64,000 nucleotides of DNA from Alphaproteobacteria bacterium (GCA_947481575.1 CANKGV010000001.1:124001-188000); one strand, 5' to 3'. Shown: positions 25,972 to 35,608, numbered from the stretch's first letter. Translations and numbers: made by a program. Notes: generated from the sequence alone by a model not told the origin.

Positions 25972-27158
25972 CAGCGGCCGAGCAACTCGCGGTACACGGA
26001 GAGCGTAGCGGAGCACATGCCTTCGAGGCTGAAGTTGCGGATGATGTGGGCGCGCGCCCGGCTGCCGGCGATGTGGCGCATTTCCGGCGACAAGCTGAGC
26101 GCGTGACTGATGGCCGCGGCCAGCGCCGGCGGATCGCGCGGCGGCACCAGCCAACCGGTTTCGCCCGGCACCACGGTTTCGCGGGCCCCGCCGTGATCGG
26201 TGGCGATCACCGGACGGCCCATGGCCTGGGCTTCGGCGGCGACACGGCCGAACGCTTCCGGATCGGTGGAGGCGGACACCACCACCGCCGCCATCATGTA
26301 GGCGGCGGGCATGTCGAGCTCGTGGTCGACGAACCGCACCTTGTGTTCGAGCTTGTTGGCGCGCACGAGGCGATCCAATTCCGCCACGTAGCTGTCGCGG
26401 CCCTTGGCGGAGCCGACAAACACGCAGCAGACGTCTTCACGCTGTAACAGCGGCAAGGCCTCGATGACGGTTTGATGGCCCTTCCACCGGGCGAGGCGCG
26501 CGGGCATCAGGATGACGTGTGCGTCGTCGGCCAAGCGCCACGCCTTGGACAGGCGTGCGATGCGGTGCGGGTGGACTGCGGCCGGGTCGAAGGTCGCGAC
26601 ATCGACGCCGCGCGGGATGGTGACGAGTTTGGCTTCGTCGACCTTGTAGACCTCGCGGATGTGTTCAGCGATGAAGTTGGAAATGGCGATCACGCGATCG
26701 CCGCGCAGCATCACCGAGTTGTAGTAGCGCTTGAGCGGATTGCCGTGGCTGTAGGTGCCGTGGAACGTGGTGACGAACGGCAGTTTCAGCGCGCGCGCCG
26801 CGCCGACGGCGCTCCAGGCGGGGGCGCGGGAGCGGGCATGGATCAGCGAAACCTGGTGTTCGCGCGCGGCTTCGGTAATCGCCCGGGCATTGGCGCGGAA
26901 GCGCAGCGGATTGCGCGTGTTGAGCGGCAACTGCACATGGACGCCGCCGGCGCGCAGGATTTCGCGCACCATGGGGCCGCCACTGGATGCCACGATGGCG
27001 CGCCAGCCGGCGGCGGTGAGGGCGGCGGTGACATCGACGGTGCCGCGTTCCACCCCGCCCGCTTCGAGCGCGGGCAACACCTGCATCACGGCCGGCGTTC
27101 CCGGCGGGGTGCGGGCGGTGTTAGGGTCGCTGGTAATGCTGTTGGTCGACAAAGCCAT
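25971..27158 (-). CDS. Family 4 glycosyltransferase (GT-B)
   Basis: 395 residues. The N-terminal Rossmann half has LPALEAGGVERGTVD and the C-terminal half has MPARLARWKGHQTVIEAL, the E-x7-E donor motif (DPEAFGRVAAEAQAMGRPVI) and DHGGARETVVPGETGWLVPP. It acts at the cytoplasmic membrane on LPS core or other envelope glycans; the exact sugar is unknown. It heads GT4-GT9-DUF2461 and is divergent from an alpha/beta hydrolase 36 bp away. Confidence 0.9.
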   Translation of the reverse strand: MALSTNSITSDPNTARTPPGTPAVMQVLPALEAGGVERGTVDVTAALTAAGWRAIVASSGGPMVREILRAGGVHVQLPLNTRNPLRFRANARAITEAAREHQVSLIHARSRAPAWSAVGAARALKLPFVTTFHGTYSHGNPLKRYYNSVMLRGDRVIAISNFIAEHIREVYKVDEAKLVTIPRGVDVATFDPAAVHPHRIARLSKAWRLADDAHVILMPARLARWKGHQTVIEALPLLQREDVCCVFVGSAKGRDSYVAELDRLVRANKLEHKVRFVDHELDMPAAYMMAAVVVSASTDPEAFGRVAAEAQAMGRPVIATDHGGARETVVPGETGWLVPPRDPPALAAAISHALSLSPEMRHIAGSRARAHIIRNFSLEGMCSATLSVYRELLGR

Positions 27159-27194
27159 GGCGCCCCGCGTTCAGCCAGGCCTCCTTCATCCGCG

Positions 27195-27974
27195 ATGACG
27201 GAACTCAAGCCACGAAATCACAGCCGCGGTGAGGGCGGTACTATCGCCTATCGCAAGGTCCCCGGCAAACTTCCGGGGATCGTGTTTTGCACCGGCTACC
27301 GTTCCAATATGAACGGAACCAAGGCGCTGGCGGTGGAGTCATTCTGCCGCACCCAGGGCCGCGCGTTCGTGCGCTTCGACTATCGCGGCCACGGCGAATC
27401 TTCCGGCACGTTCGAACTCCTGACGCTGTCGGACTGGATCGATGACGCGGTGACGGTGATCGACGACCTGACGGACGGCCCGCAGATATTGATCGGTTCC
27501 AGCATGGGCGGCTGGATCATGGTGCGGGCCGCATTGCAGCGGCCCCGCCGCATCGCCGGGCTGGTGGGAATCGCCGCGGCGGCGGACTTCACGGAAGACC
27601 TGATGTGGCAGTGGTTCCCCCATGCGGTGAAGGAAGCCATCACCCGCGACGGCCTGTGGCGCGGGGCCGACCCGGGCGAGAATGGCATTCTGACGGTCAT
27701 CACGCGCGCCCTGATCGACGACGGGCGCGCCAACCTGGTGCTGCGCGATACGATTCCGCTGGATGTGCCGGTGCGGCTGCTGCACGGGATGCAGGATCAG
27801 AACGTGCCGTGGAGCCAATCGCAGAAGCTGCTGGAGCGCCTGCGCAGTGCGGACGTGTCGCTGACCCTGGTGAAGGCCGGTGGGCACCGGATGTCGGCGC
27901 CGGGGGAACTGGCGCTGCTGCTGCGGACGGTGGACGACCTGTGCCGCCAGATCGAGACGGCGGCGCCCGCCTAA
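27195..27974 (+). CDS. Alpha/beta hydrolase
   Basis: 259 residues from ATG 27195. Oxyanion and strand features are PGIVFCTGYRSNMNGTKA and FDYRGHGESSG, with the nucleophile elbow IGSSMGGW. A C-terminal aspartate (LLHGMQDQNVP) and histidine (AGGHRMS) complete the triad. It resembles ABHD10/BEM46-type serine hydrolases or thioesterases; the substrate is unknown. It is divergent from the glycosyltransferase operon with very little promoter space, and its TAA interlocks with the stop of the convergent SDR gene. Confidence 0.85.
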   Translation: MTELKPRNHSRGEGGTIAYRKVPGKLPGIVFCTGYRSNMNGTKALAVESFCRTQGRAFVRFDYRGHGESSGTFELLTLSDWIDDAVTVIDDLTDGPQILIGSSMGGWIMVRAALQRPRRIAGLVGIAAAADFTEDLMWQWFPHAVKEAITRDGLWRGADPGENGILTVITRALIDDGRANLVLRDTIPLDVPVRLLHGMQDQNVPWSQSQKLLERLRSADVSLTLVKAGGHRMSAPGELALLLRTVDDLCRQIETAAPA

Positions 27975-28912
27975 CCGCGCCCGCGGAAGAAGTCGCGGCG
28001 GCTGCGGCCTGATCCGGGCGCTGCCGGAGCGGGTGCGGGCGGCAAAGTTTTCACGAGTGCGGCCAAACCTTCGCGGTAGCTGGGGTAGCGCAGCGTGATC
28101 CCCAATTCGGTGATCATCCGGCCGTTCCGCACGCGTTTGTTTTCTTCGTAGAACGAGCGCGCCATCTCGGACAACTGCGCGGTGGCAAACGGCTCCAACG
28201 GCGGCGCCGGCACACCCAATAGCTCGGCGGCGTAGGCGACGACATCGGCGGGGGACGCGGGATCGTTGTCGCACACGTTGTAAATCGCGCCGCGGGCAGG
28301 CTTGGCCATCGACGCCCGCAAGACCTGCACGATGTCATCGACATGGATGCGCGAGAACACCTGGCCGGGTTTATCGACGCGGTGGGCGGTGCCGGCGCGC
28401 ACCTGTTCCAGCGCGTTGCGGCCGGGGCCGTAGATGCCGGCCAGGCGGAACACGTGCAGCGGCAGCGGCGAGCCGATCGACAACTGGAACCAGCCGCTTT
28501 CCGCGCGCACCCGGCGGCGACCGCGTTCGTTCACCGGGGCGAGATCGGACGATTCGTCCACCCAATCGCCGCCGCGGTCGCCGTAGACGCCGGTGGTGGA
28601 CAAGTAGCCCACCCATTGTAGGCCACCGGCCGCGGCGGCGAGATCGCCGACGTGGGCATCCAGCACGGGATCGCCGAATTCATCGGGCGGAATCGAGCTG
28701 AGCAGGTGGGTGGCCGAGCCGAAGATGCGCACGGCTTGGCGCAAGGGGAGCGTGCGTTCGAACAGCACCGCTTCCATGCCGGCAGCGCGGGCGGCATCGC
28801 GGTGTTCTTCGGAACGGCAGGTGCCGACGACGGACCAGCCTTCGGCCAGCAGCGCCTTGGCCAACGCAAGCGCCGTGTAGCCGAGGCCGAAGCAGAACAG
28901 GCGCTTGGTCAT
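27971..28912 (-). CDS. NAD(P)-dependent SDR / sugar-epimerase-like protein (YeeZ-type)
   Basis: 313 residues. The N-terminal Rossmann start [19 protein letters not shown] (GxGxxx-type) is followed by [38 protein letters not shown] and [10 protein letters not shown]. The SDR YxxxK lysine is not clear, as in many atypical SDRs, so dehydrogenase or epimerase activity is uncertain. It overlaps queG by 4 bp (ATGA), suggesting coupled translation. The Pro/Ala-rich C-terminus ends in Arg-rich sequence. Confidence 0.8.
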   Translation of the reverse strand: MTKRLFCFGLGYTALALAKALLAEGWSVVGTCRSEEHRDAARAAGMEAVLFERTLPLRQAVRIFGSATHLLSSIPPDEFGDPVLDAHVGDLAAAAGGLQWVGYLSTTGVYGDRGGDWVDESSDLAPVNERGRRRVRAESGWFQLSIGSPLPLHVFRLAGIYGPGRNALEQVRAGTAHRVDKPGQVFSRIHVDDIVQVLRASMAKPARGAIYNVCDNDPASPADVVAYAAELLGVPAPPLEPFATAQLSEMARSFYEENKRVRNGRMITELGITLRYPSYREGLAALVKTLPPAPAPAAPGSGRSRRDFFRGRG

Positions 28913-30060
28913 GGAGTGCGGTCCCATTCGGCGCGGACATCCGCATCGGCTTCCGCGGCATAGCGCGCGGCACGCTGGGATTGCCATGCGGGTGCATCGA
29001 GGCGTGCCAGCGCCCATACCGCCATGGCGCGCACTACCGGGGCGGCATCGCCAAGCAGGCGCAGCACAACGGGCACTAGGGCCGCAGCGCCGGAGTTGCC
29101 GATGGCGATGGCCACGTTGCGGACGAACTGGTCGCGGCCGATGCGCTTGATGGTGCTGGTGCTGGCGAACGCGCGGAACTGGGCATCGTTGAGGCCGGCG
29201 AGATCGGCGAGCAACGGTGCGGTAAGGGATTCGCGCGGCAGCAGGGCGCTGTCGTGGGCGGCCTGGGCGTATTTGTTCCACGGGCACACGGCCAGGCAGT
29301 CGTCGCAGCCGAAGATGCGGTTGCCCATGGGCGCGCGGAATTCCGGCGCGATGGTGCCGGCGTGTTCGATGGTGAGGTACGAGATGCAGCGGCGCGCATC
29401 GAGCTGGTAGGGCGCGGGGAAGGCGCTAGTGGGGCACACATCGAGGCAGCGCGAGCAGGTGCCGCACGCGTCGTCCACGGGCGCATCGGCGGGCAGATCG
29501 AGCGTGGTGAATACCTCACCGAGCAGGAGCCACGAGCCGAATTCGCGCGATACCAGGTTGGTGTGTTTGCCCTGCCAGCCCAATCCGGCCGCGGCGGCGA
29601 GCGGCTTTTCCAACACCGGGGCGGTATCGACGAACACTTTGGCATCGCACGCGTAGGTGGCGCCCAGCCAGCGGGCGAGGCGCTTGAGCTTGGCGCGCAC
29701 GAGATTGTGGTAATCGCGCCCGCGGGCGTAGGTGGCGATGGCGCCCCGGGTGCGTTGCGCCAGTACGGTAAGGGGATCTTCGGCGGGGCCGACGTTGACG
29801 CCGACGGCGATCACGCTGCGGGCGGCGGGGAACAGCGTGGCGGGGGCGGTGCGTTCGGCGCGCTCCATCCACGCCATGGTGCCGTGGCGGCCGGCGGCGA
29901 AGAATTCGCCGAGATGGGTGGCGGCGGCATCGGCCGCATTCCGGTGCGCGATGCCGACGGCGCTGAACCCAAGGCCGAGGGCGCGGTCCCGAATCGATGC
30001 CGCGATGGCGGCCGGCGTGGAGTCGCCACGCCGCAGCAAGGAGGCCGCGCCCGCCGCCAC
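28909..30060 (-). CDS. queG: Epoxyqueuosine reductase
   Basis: 383 residues. The B12-binding N-terminal domain ([23 protein letters not shown] in shortened view) is followed by two [4Fe-4S] motifs, [12 protein letters not shown] and [11 protein letters not shown], and a C-terminal HEAT-like region ([13 protein letters not shown]). The enzyme performs the last step of queuosine formation in the wobble position of tRNAs with GUN anticodons. It overlaps the downstream SDR gene and follows a GST gene by 2 bp. Confidence 0.95.
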   Translation of the reverse strand: MAAGAASLLRRGDSTPAAIAASIRDRALGLGFSAVGIAHRNAADAAATHLGEFFAAGRHGTMAWMERAERTAPATLFPAARSVIAVGVNVGPAEDPLTVLAQRTRGAIATYARGRDYHNLVRAKLKRLARWLGATYACDAKVFVDTAPVLEKPLAAAAGLGWQGKHTNLVSREFGSWLLLGEVFTTLDLPADAPVDDACGTCSRCLDVCPTSAFPAPYQLDARRCISYLTIEHAGTIAPEFRAPMGNRIFGCDDCLAVCPWNKYAQAAHDSALLPRESLTAPLLADLAGLNDAQFRAFASTSTIKRIGRDQFVRNVAIAIGNSGAAALVPVVLRLLGDAAPVVRAMAVWALARLDAPAWQSQRAARYAAEADADVRAEWDRTP

Positions 30061-30062
30061 GG

Positions 30063-30818
30063 CTAGAAGTCGAGGTTGGCGTAGTGCTTCGGCGGGGCGA
30101 GGCCGGGGATGTAGTCCGCCAGCACCGGCCGGAAGCTCGGCCGCGATTTCACCCGGGCGTACCAGTCCTTAGCGCCGCTGTATTCGACCCACGGCACATC
30201 GCCCAAATAGTCGACGCAGCTGATCTGCGCGGCGGCCGCGATATCGGCCATGCTGAAGGTGCGGCCGGCCAGCCAGGTGCGCCGTTCGCTCAGGTAGGCG
30301 ATGTAGTCCAGGTGCAGGTTGATGTTCTGGTGGCCGGCGCGGATGGCATTCGAATCCGGCTCGCCCATGCCCATGAAGCGGCGGAACAGTTTTTCGCCGA
30401 CCAGGTTCTGGGTGACATCGTGGTGGAACTTTTCATCGAACCATGCGGTGAGGCGGCGCACTTCGGCGCGCTCGCGCGGCTCGGTGCCCAAGAGCGACCC
30501 GGGCGTTTGGGTTTCGTCCAGGTATTCGCAGATCGCCAAGTGACCGGCGATGACGGCGCCGTCCGGCTCCACCAGCACCGGCACGGTGCCGGCGGGATTG
30601 AGCGCCAGGAACTCGCGGCGGCGCTCCCAGTCCTTTTCCACGACGAGACCGAAGCCCAAGCCTTTTTCGCCGAGGGCGATGCGGACTTTGCGCGAAAACG
30701 GCGACAGCCAGCCGTGATACAGGGTGCGCAGGCGTTCGGTGGCGGGGCGCTCGGCCGCAGTCGCGGGAGCGCGCGGATCGGCGGCGGCAGCTTCGGGCGC
30801 GGGCGTTTCGTTGTTCAT
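30063..30818 (-). CDS. Glutathione S-transferase family protein
   Basis: 251 residues from ATG 30818. The N-terminal ~25 residues are Ala/Pro-rich and probably disordered. The thioredoxin-like domain starts [21 protein letters not shown] with an S/P-containing active-site loop, then [29 protein letters not shown] (cis-Pro and glutathione-binding motif). The helical domain ends with [21 protein letters not shown]. The substrate is unknown. It is the first gene of the GST-queG-SDR run. Confidence 0.88.
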   Translation of the reverse strand: MNNETPAPEAAAADPRAPATAAERPATERLRTLYHGWLSPFSRKVRIALGEKGLGFGLVVEKDWERRREFLALNPAGTVPVLVEPDGAVIAGHLAICEYLDETQTPGSLLGTEPRERAEVRRLTAWFDEKFHHDVTQNLVGEKLFRRFMGMGEPDSNAIRAGHQNINLHLDYIAYLSERRTWLAGRTFSMADIAAAAQISCVDYLGDVPWVEYSGAKDWYARVKSRPSFRPVLADYIPGLAPPKHYANLDF

Positions 30819-30972
30819 GCACCCAGGGGCGGCATCGGCGAGCAGCATCGGCAGGCCGCCGCGCACGCTCGCGACGGGATGGTACAGTTTGCACTCCCCT
30901 AGGCAATAGGCGAAACTCCCGCCTCCTGCCTTTCCCTGTTGCCGAGGCCCGTAACCCGCCGGGATAGGTACT

Positions 30973-31776
30973 GTGAATTTGCTCCATATCGCTGTGCTCG
31001 CCCTGGTTCAGGGCGTCACTGCATTCCTTCCGGTAGCGCCGCTGGCGCATGACGCGCTGTTGCGCGCGGTGCTGGGCTGGCCCGCGCTTTCGGCGCAGGC
31101 GGAGCTGGGCGTCCACGTAGGGCTGCTGGTGGCCGGCACCGTGTACGTGTACAGCGAGGTGGGGTCGGTGCTGCTGGGGTTTGCCCACCTGACGATGGGG
31201 CGGCGCACGCGGCAATCGCGGTTGGCAGCCTATTTGGTGCTGGCGACCCTGCCGCTGGTGACCGCGGCGGTGACGGTCACGTTGCTGGGCCTGAACCACA
31301 TCGCCGACGGTCCGCGCACCATCGCGTGGATGCTGATCGGCTTCGGCATTCTGTTGTGGCTGGTCGACCGGGTGGGCATGACGCTGCGGCGGCTCGACCA
31401 CCTATCGGGCACTTCGGCGCTGATGATCGGCTTCGCCCAGGTGCTGGCGCTGATGCCCGGCGTGGGGCGCGCCGGCATCGCGGTGCTGGCGGGCCGGATG
31501 CTGGGGTTCGAGCGGCTCGATGCGGCGCGCTTTGCGGTGCTGCTGGGCTTGCCGCTGCTGCTCGGCTTGGCGGGCTACGACGTGTACCAGATGATCGACG
31601 GCGGCGGCGAAGCGATCAGCGCGGACGGCGTGGTAGCGGGCGCGCTGGCGTTTGCCGGCGGACTGTTCACGATCAACGCGATGATGCAGTGGCTGGACCG
31701 GGCGACATTTACGCCGTTCGCGGTGTACCGCGTGCTGCTGGGTGCGGCCGCGCTGGCGTGGCTGTATTTCGGCTGA
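30973..31776 (+). CDS. UppP/BacA homologue with altered catalytic motifs
   Basis: 267 residues with the eight-helix layout and ends of undecaprenyl-diphosphatase (N-terminal ALVQGVTAFLPVAPLAHD, C-terminal TFTPFAVYRVLL). Against E. coli UppP, Glu17 is Gln13 and Glu21 is Ala17; SSTGH has become APLAH, with only the His kept (His26). The second motif PGxSRSG reads PGVGRAG, keeping the Arg. The acidic residues thought essential for phosphatase activity are missing. It may be an inactive or repurposed C55-lipid protein. GTG start; it stands alone between divergent GST and convergent NDUFA9-like genes. Confidence 0.85.
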   Translation: MNLLHIAVLALVQGVTAFLPVAPLAHDALLRAVLGWPALSAQAELGVHVGLLVAGTVYVYSEVGSVLLGFAHLTMGRRTRQSRLAAYLVLATLPLVTAAVTVTLLGLNHIADGPRTIAWMLIGFGILLWLVDRVGMTLRRLDHLSGTSALMIGFAQVLALMPGVGRAGIAVLAGRMLGFERLDAARFAVLLGLPLLLGLAGYDVYQMIDGGGEAISADGVVAGALAFAGGLFTINAMMQWLDRATFTPFAVYRVLLGAAALAWLYFG

Positions 31777-31778
31777 GC

Positions 31779-32732
31779 TTACGCCGCCGGCGCCGGTGAG
31801 CGCCGGTGGTAGAGCGCCAACACTTCGGGCGCCACCGTAGCCATCGGCGCCGCTTCGATGCCGAGTTCGGCGAACCCAAGCATCTGTTCCGACACCACGT
31901 TGTCGCTGCGCAGCTGCAGCAATTCATCGGCGGTGATGCGGAACAGCTTCGGCACCGGCAGCACGGCGCACAGGGTGGCCAGCACTCCGCCGACCGCGAA
32001 CGGCACGTTGACCACGCCGCGGCGGTAACCGGTGATCGCCAGAACCCGGCGATAGATCTCACGCAGGGTCAGCACTTCGGGCCCGCCGAGTTCGAACACC
32101 CGGCCCGCGGTTTCGGGGCGGTTCAGGCAGCGGAACAATGCTTCGGCCACATCGCCGACGGCCACCGGCTGCAGACGCGGGCCGTTGCTGCCGCCGAACA
32201 ACGGCAACGCCGGCAGACACCGCGCCAGGGCGCCGAAGCGGTTGAGGAAGTCATCCTCCGGGCCGACGACCACGGATGGCCGCAGCACGGTGGCGCCCGG
32301 GAACGCGGCGCGCACGCGGGCTTCCCCATCAGCCTTGGAGCGGCCGTAGGCGGACGGCGCGGCGGTATCGGCACCGATCGCCGACAGGTGCACGAGCCGC
32401 GCGACACCGGCATGCGCCGCGGCACGGGCCACGCGCTCGGCGCCTTCGACATGCACGGCAGTAAATGTTTGGCGCCCGCGCGGGGCGAGGATGCCCACCA
32501 GGTTCACGACATCGCGCGACCCGGCGATGGCGGCGTGTACGCTGGCGTCGTTGCGTAGGTTGGCCTGGACGAAGTCGATCTGGCCGACCGCGCCCATGGG
32601 CTTTAGGAACATCGCCGCCTCGGGGTCGCGCACGGCGACGCGAATGCGGCGGCCGGCGTCGGCCAGACGCCGGACCAGGTGGCGGCCGACAAAGCCGCTG
32701 CCGCCGAACACGGTTACCAACTCGGCGCTCAT
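31779..32732 (-). CDS. NDUFA9-like NAD(P)H-binding protein (complex I-associated atypical SDR)
   Basis: 317 residues from ATG 32732 with GGAG upstream. The N-terminus has VFGGSGFVGRHLVRRL (GxxGxxG), then VVNLVGILAPRGRQTF, HLSAIGADTAAPSAYGRSKADGE and VLRPSVVVGPEDDFLNRF. These motifs match the alphaproteobacterial complex I NDUFA9-like family. Such proteins bind NADPH and associate with NADH dehydrogenase. Its stop is 2 bp from that of the convergent UppP-like gene. Confidence 0.87.
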   Translation of the reverse strand: MSAELVTVFGGSGFVGRHLVRRLADAGRRIRVAVRDPEAAMFLKPMGAVGQIDFVQANLRNDASVHAAIAGSRDVVNLVGILAPRGRQTFTAVHVEGAERVARAAAHAGVARLVHLSAIGADTAAPSAYGRSKADGEARVRAAFPGATVLRPSVVVGPEDDFLNRFGALARCLPALPLFGGSNGPRLQPVAVGDVAEALFRCLNRPETAGRVFELGGPEVLTLREIYRRVLAITGYRRGVVNVPFAVGGVLATLCAVLPVPKLFRITADELLQLRSDNVVSEQMLGFAELGIEAAPMATVAPEVLALYHRRSPAPAA

Positions 32733-32887
32733 GTGCTCCCGCTCAAACCCTCGCCGCCCTGGCCAAAAGGGCCTGGAGTGTACCCGCCCGTCACTCGCCA
32801 GCAACTGCCGCCTGCGCACGGGGACGGCGACAGGCCGCCGCACAGGTAGTGACACGCCCTGCGCACACGCTGCAACCGCGGGCGCGG

Positions 32888-32916
32888 TTGACATCCGTGG
32901 GGCGGGGCGGTACCCG
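32888..32916 (+). promoter_or_regulatory. Candidate tRNA-Leu promoter
   Basis: A consensus -35 TTGACA lies at 32888-32893; 17 bp later is a poor -10, TACCCG (32911-32916). Transcription from it would begin just before the tRNA 5' end. The -35 is convincing and the -10 is not. Confidence 0.4.
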
Positions 32917-32935
32917 TCCGCCTCCAAGCCCCTGT

Positions 32936-33022
32936 GCCCAGGTGGCGGAATTGGCAGACGCGCTAGTTTCAGGTACTAGTGGCCGCAAGGTCGTGGAGGT
33001 TCGAGTCCTCTCCTGGGCACCA
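32936..33022 (+). tRNA. tRNA-Leu(CAG)
   Basis: 87 nt including an encoded CCA. The acceptor stem GCCCAGG pairs with CCTGGGC. The anticodon arm CTAGT-TTCAGGT-ACTAG gives anticodon CAG. A long class II variable arm (GGCCGCAAGGTCGT region) and a T arm GGAGGTTCGAGTCCTC follow. It reads CUG leucine codons, the main leucine codon of a high-GC genome. Confidence 0.97.
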
Positions 33023-33086
33023 TTTTTTCTTCTGCCGCGCTCCATCTGAGACCCCCCGCACCGCCGGTCCGGGCGGTCAGGGTCCG

Positions 33087-33698
33087 ATGACCGTATTCCT
33101 CCACAAAGGCGATCTTCCGGACGGTGTCAGCTTCGGCGACACCGTGGCGATCGACACCGAGACCATGGGGCTGAACCCCATGCGCGACCGGCTATGCCTG
33201 GTGCAACTTTCCGCCGGCGACGGTCACGCCCACATCGTGCAGTTCGAGCGCGGCGTGTACGAGGCGCCCAACTTGCGGCGGTTGCTGGAAGACGAGGGCG
33301 TCACCAAGCTGTTCCACTTCGGCCGCTTCGATGTCGCCACGCTGCGCTACTACTTGGGCGTGCTGGCGACGCCGGTGTATTGCACCAAGATCGCTTCCAA
33401 GCTGGTGCGCACCTACACCGACCGCCACGGCCTGAAAGACCTGTGCAAAGAGCTGCTCGGCATTGAGCTGAACAAGCAGCAGCAGTCTTCCGACTGGGGC
33501 GCCGGCGCCCTGACCGAAGAGCAACTGAGCTACGCCGCTTCGGACGTGCACCACCTGCACCGCCTGCGGGGTGAATTGGACCGCATGCTGGCGCGCGAGC
33601 GCCGCACCCATCTGGCGGCAGCGGCCTTCGCGTTCCTCCCCATCCGCGCCGAGCTCGATTTGGCCGGCTGGAACGAGATCGACATCTTCGCCCACTAG
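33087..33698 (+). CDS. rnd: Ribonuclease D-type 3'-5' exonuclease, short form
   Basis: 203 residues from ATG 33087. The DEDDy exonuclease motifs are in order: Exo I VAIDTETMGL, Exo II LFHFGRFDVATL and Exo III YAASDVHHLHRL with the catalytic Tyr. The C-terminal HRDC domains of E. coli RNase D are missing, as is usual for the short alphaproteobacterial form. It trims 3' ends of tRNA and other small RNAs and lies 64 bp after tRNA-Leu. Confidence 0.9.
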   Translation: MTVFLHKGDLPDGVSFGDTVAIDTETMGLNPMRDRLCLVQLSAGDGHAHIVQFERGVYEAPNLRRLLEDEGVTKLFHFGRFDVATLRYYLGVLATPVYCTKIASKLVRTYTDRHGLKDLCKELLGIELNKQQQSSDWGAGALTEEQLSYAASDVHHLHRLRGELDRMLARERRTHLAAAAFAFLPIRAELDLAGWNEIDIFAH

Positions 33699-33717
33699 GC
33701 CGCATGGACGCCGGATA

Positions 33718-33733
33718 GGCCCGGAAACGGGCC
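33718..33733 (+). terminator. GC-rich hairpin after rnd
   Basis: The 6-bp stem GGCCCG / CGGGCC is closed by a GAAA tetraloop, 19 bp after the rnd stop. There is no U tract, so at best it is a weak terminator or a stabilising 3' hairpin. Confidence 0.4.
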
Positions 33734-33749
33734 CGGCGAGCCGCTCTCG

Positions 33750-33778
33750 TTGCCTTTCGCCTAGTTTCCGCTCATAGT
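33750..33778 (+). promoter_or_regulatory. Candidate promoter of the kdsD-lptCAB operon
   Basis: TTGCCT (33750-33755) and CATAGT (33773-33778) are separated by 17 bp, a four-of-six match at each element. This is the best sigma-70-like pair in the 206-bp gap before kdsD. Confidence 0.35.
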
Positions 33779-33904
33779 TTGGCCGAGATTGGCCTCACTT
33801 TTGCAGAGCGGACCGTTTGTTGGGTTCCGGAACGTGCGAGTGAGAATGGCGCGCGCAACAGGAATCCCCCGGGCAATGCGGTTTTCCCATCCAGGTTGGC
33901 AGCG

Positions 33905-34951
33905 ATGACGGGACGCCGGGCGGCGGCCCCCGCGCAGCAGCCTGCCGTGTCCAGCGCTAGCCCGGCGGCGACCGCCTTGGCGGCCGCGCAGCGCGTACTG
34001 CGGCTGGAATCGGAAGCGGTGGCGGCGCTGGGCCATTCGCTCGGCGATGAATTCGCCCAGGCGATCGACATTCTGTTCACCGTGAAGGGCCGCGTCGTGG
34101 TGAGCGGCATCGGCAAGAGCGGCCATGTGGCGCGCAAGATCGCCGCCACGATGGCCAGCACCGGCACGCCGAGCCTGTTCGTGCACCCGGCCGAAGCGAG
34201 CCACGGCGATCTGGGCATGATCACCAAGGGCGACGCGGTGGTGGTGCTGTCGAACTCCGGCGAGACCACCGAGCTTGCCGATATCGTCACCCACTGCCGC
34301 CGGTTCGGCATTCCGCTGGTGGCGATGGTGGGACGGCGCGAATCGACCCTGGCCCGCAACGCCGACCTGGCCCTGATCCTGCCGAGCGCGCCGGAAGCGT
34401 GCCCGCTGGGGCTCGCGCCCACGACCTCCACGACCATGATGCTGGCGCTGGGCGATGCCCTGGCGGTGGCCTTGCTGGACCGGCGCGGGTTCAACAGCGA
34501 CCGCTTCCAGGAACTGCACCCGGGCGGCAAGCTGGGCCGTAAGCTGGTGAAGGTTTCGGACGTACACCACACCGGCGACGCGCTGCCGCTGGTGGCACCC
34601 ACGACGCGCATGAGCGACGCGCTGCTCGAGATGAGCCGCAAGAGTTTCGGCTGCGTCGGCGTTGTGGACGAGGCCGGTGTCTTGGTCGGCATCATCACCG
34701 ACGGCGACCTGCGCCGCCACATGGACCGCGGCCTGCTGGACCGCACCGCCGGCGAAGTGATGACGCGGCGGCCAACCACCATCGCCGGTTCGGCGCTGGC
34801 GAGCGAAGCGCTGGGCCGGATGACCGCCGCCAACGGCGGCAAGGGCATCACCAGCCTGTTCGTCGCCGACCAGGGGCGGCCGGTCGGCATCCTGAACGTG
34901 CACGACTGCTTGCGCGCCGGCGTGGACGCCGACGACGGCGACCCCGAATGA
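33905..34951 (+). CDS. kdsD: D-arabinose-5-phosphate isomerase (KpsF/GutQ/KdsD)
   Basis: 348 residues from ATG 33905, with a ~20-residue Ala/Pro leader. The SIS sugar-isomerase domain (~45-190) shows GRVVVSGIGKSGHVARKIAATMASTG, HGDLGMIT and LSNSGETTEL. Two CBS domains follow (~225-340; VGIITDGDLRRHM and VGILNVHDCLRAG). It converts ribulose-5-phosphate to arabinose-5-phosphate, the first step towards Kdo. Its stop overlaps lptC (ATGA), linking Kdo supply to LPS export. Confidence 0.95.
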   Translation: MTGRRAAAPAQQPAVSSASPAATALAAAQRVLRLESEAVAALGHSLGDEFAQAIDILFTVKGRVVVSGIGKSGHVARKIAATMASTGTPSLFVHPAEASHGDLGMITKGDAVVVLSNSGETTELADIVTHCRRFGIPLVAMVGRRESTLARNADLALILPSAPEACPLGLAPTTSTTMMLALGDALAVALLDRRGFNSDRFQELHPGGKLGRKLVKVSDVHHTGDALPLVAPTTRMSDALLEMSRKSFGCVGVVDEAGVLVGIITDGDLRRHMDRGLLDRTAGEVMTRRPTTIAGSALASEALGRMTAANGGKGITSLFVADQGRPVGILNVHDCLRAGVDADDGDPE

Positions 34952-35607
34952 GCACGGAAGCCAAGACCCAAACCGCCAAGCGCCTGGCGGCGCGCGCGTT
35001 GCGTCCGGCGGTAAAGACGCTGAGCCGCACCCACAGCCGGTTCGTCGGCACGGTGAAGATCGCGCTGTTCCTGTCGGCGGGGGCGTTGATCCTGTTGCTG
35101 GTGGTGTGGCCGCGCCTGAACGGCAGCGGCGACGGGTTCCGCCTGCGCTTTGCCGACCTCAGCCGCGACACCGAGGGCAACCTGGGCGTGACCCGCGCGC
35201 GCTTTGCCGGCACCGACGGCAACGACCGCCCGTTCGTGGTGACGGCGGCCAACGCAGTGCAGCAGCACGGCAGCTTCGACGTGTTCGCCCTGAACGGCCT
35301 GCAGGCCGACATCACCATCGGCAACGGCATGTGGATTTCGGTTTCCGCCGAAACCGGGATGTATGACCGCAACGAGCGGCTGCTGACGCTGACCGGCCCG
35401 ATCGAGATCTTCTCGGACCAGGGCTATGAATTGCACGCCAACACCGCCGTGGTGGATTTGGCCAAGGGCACGATCGTTTCTACCCAGGCGGTGGATGGCC
35501 ATGGGCCGATGGGCGCCGTGCGCGCCGACGGGTTCCGCTTCACCAGCGCAGGTGGCCTGCTGAACCTGACCGGCGGCGTGCGCGTGACCGCGTATCCAGG
35601 AGCCTGA
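34948..35607 (+). CDS. lptC: LPS export protein LptC
   Basis: 219 residues. A basic cytoplasmic N-terminus is followed by one transmembrane helix (~37-53, VKIALFLSAGALILLLVVW) and a periplasmic beta-jellyroll domain (~75-210, with LTGPIEIFSDQGYELHANTAVVDL typical of LptC). It bridges LptBFG to LptA. It overlaps kdsD by 4 bp and precedes lptA by 1 bp. Confidence 0.9.
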   Translation: MSTEAKTQTAKRLAARALRPAVKTLSRTHSRFVGTVKIALFLSAGALILLLVVWPRLNGSGDGFRLRFADLSRDTEGNLGVTRARFAGTDGNDRPFVVTAANAVQQHGSFDVFALNGLQADITIGNGMWISVSAETGMYDRNERLLTLTGPIEIFSDQGYELHANTAVVDLAKGTIVSTQAVDGHGPMGAVRADGFRFTSAGGLLNLTGGVRVTAYPGA

Positions 35608-35608
35608 C

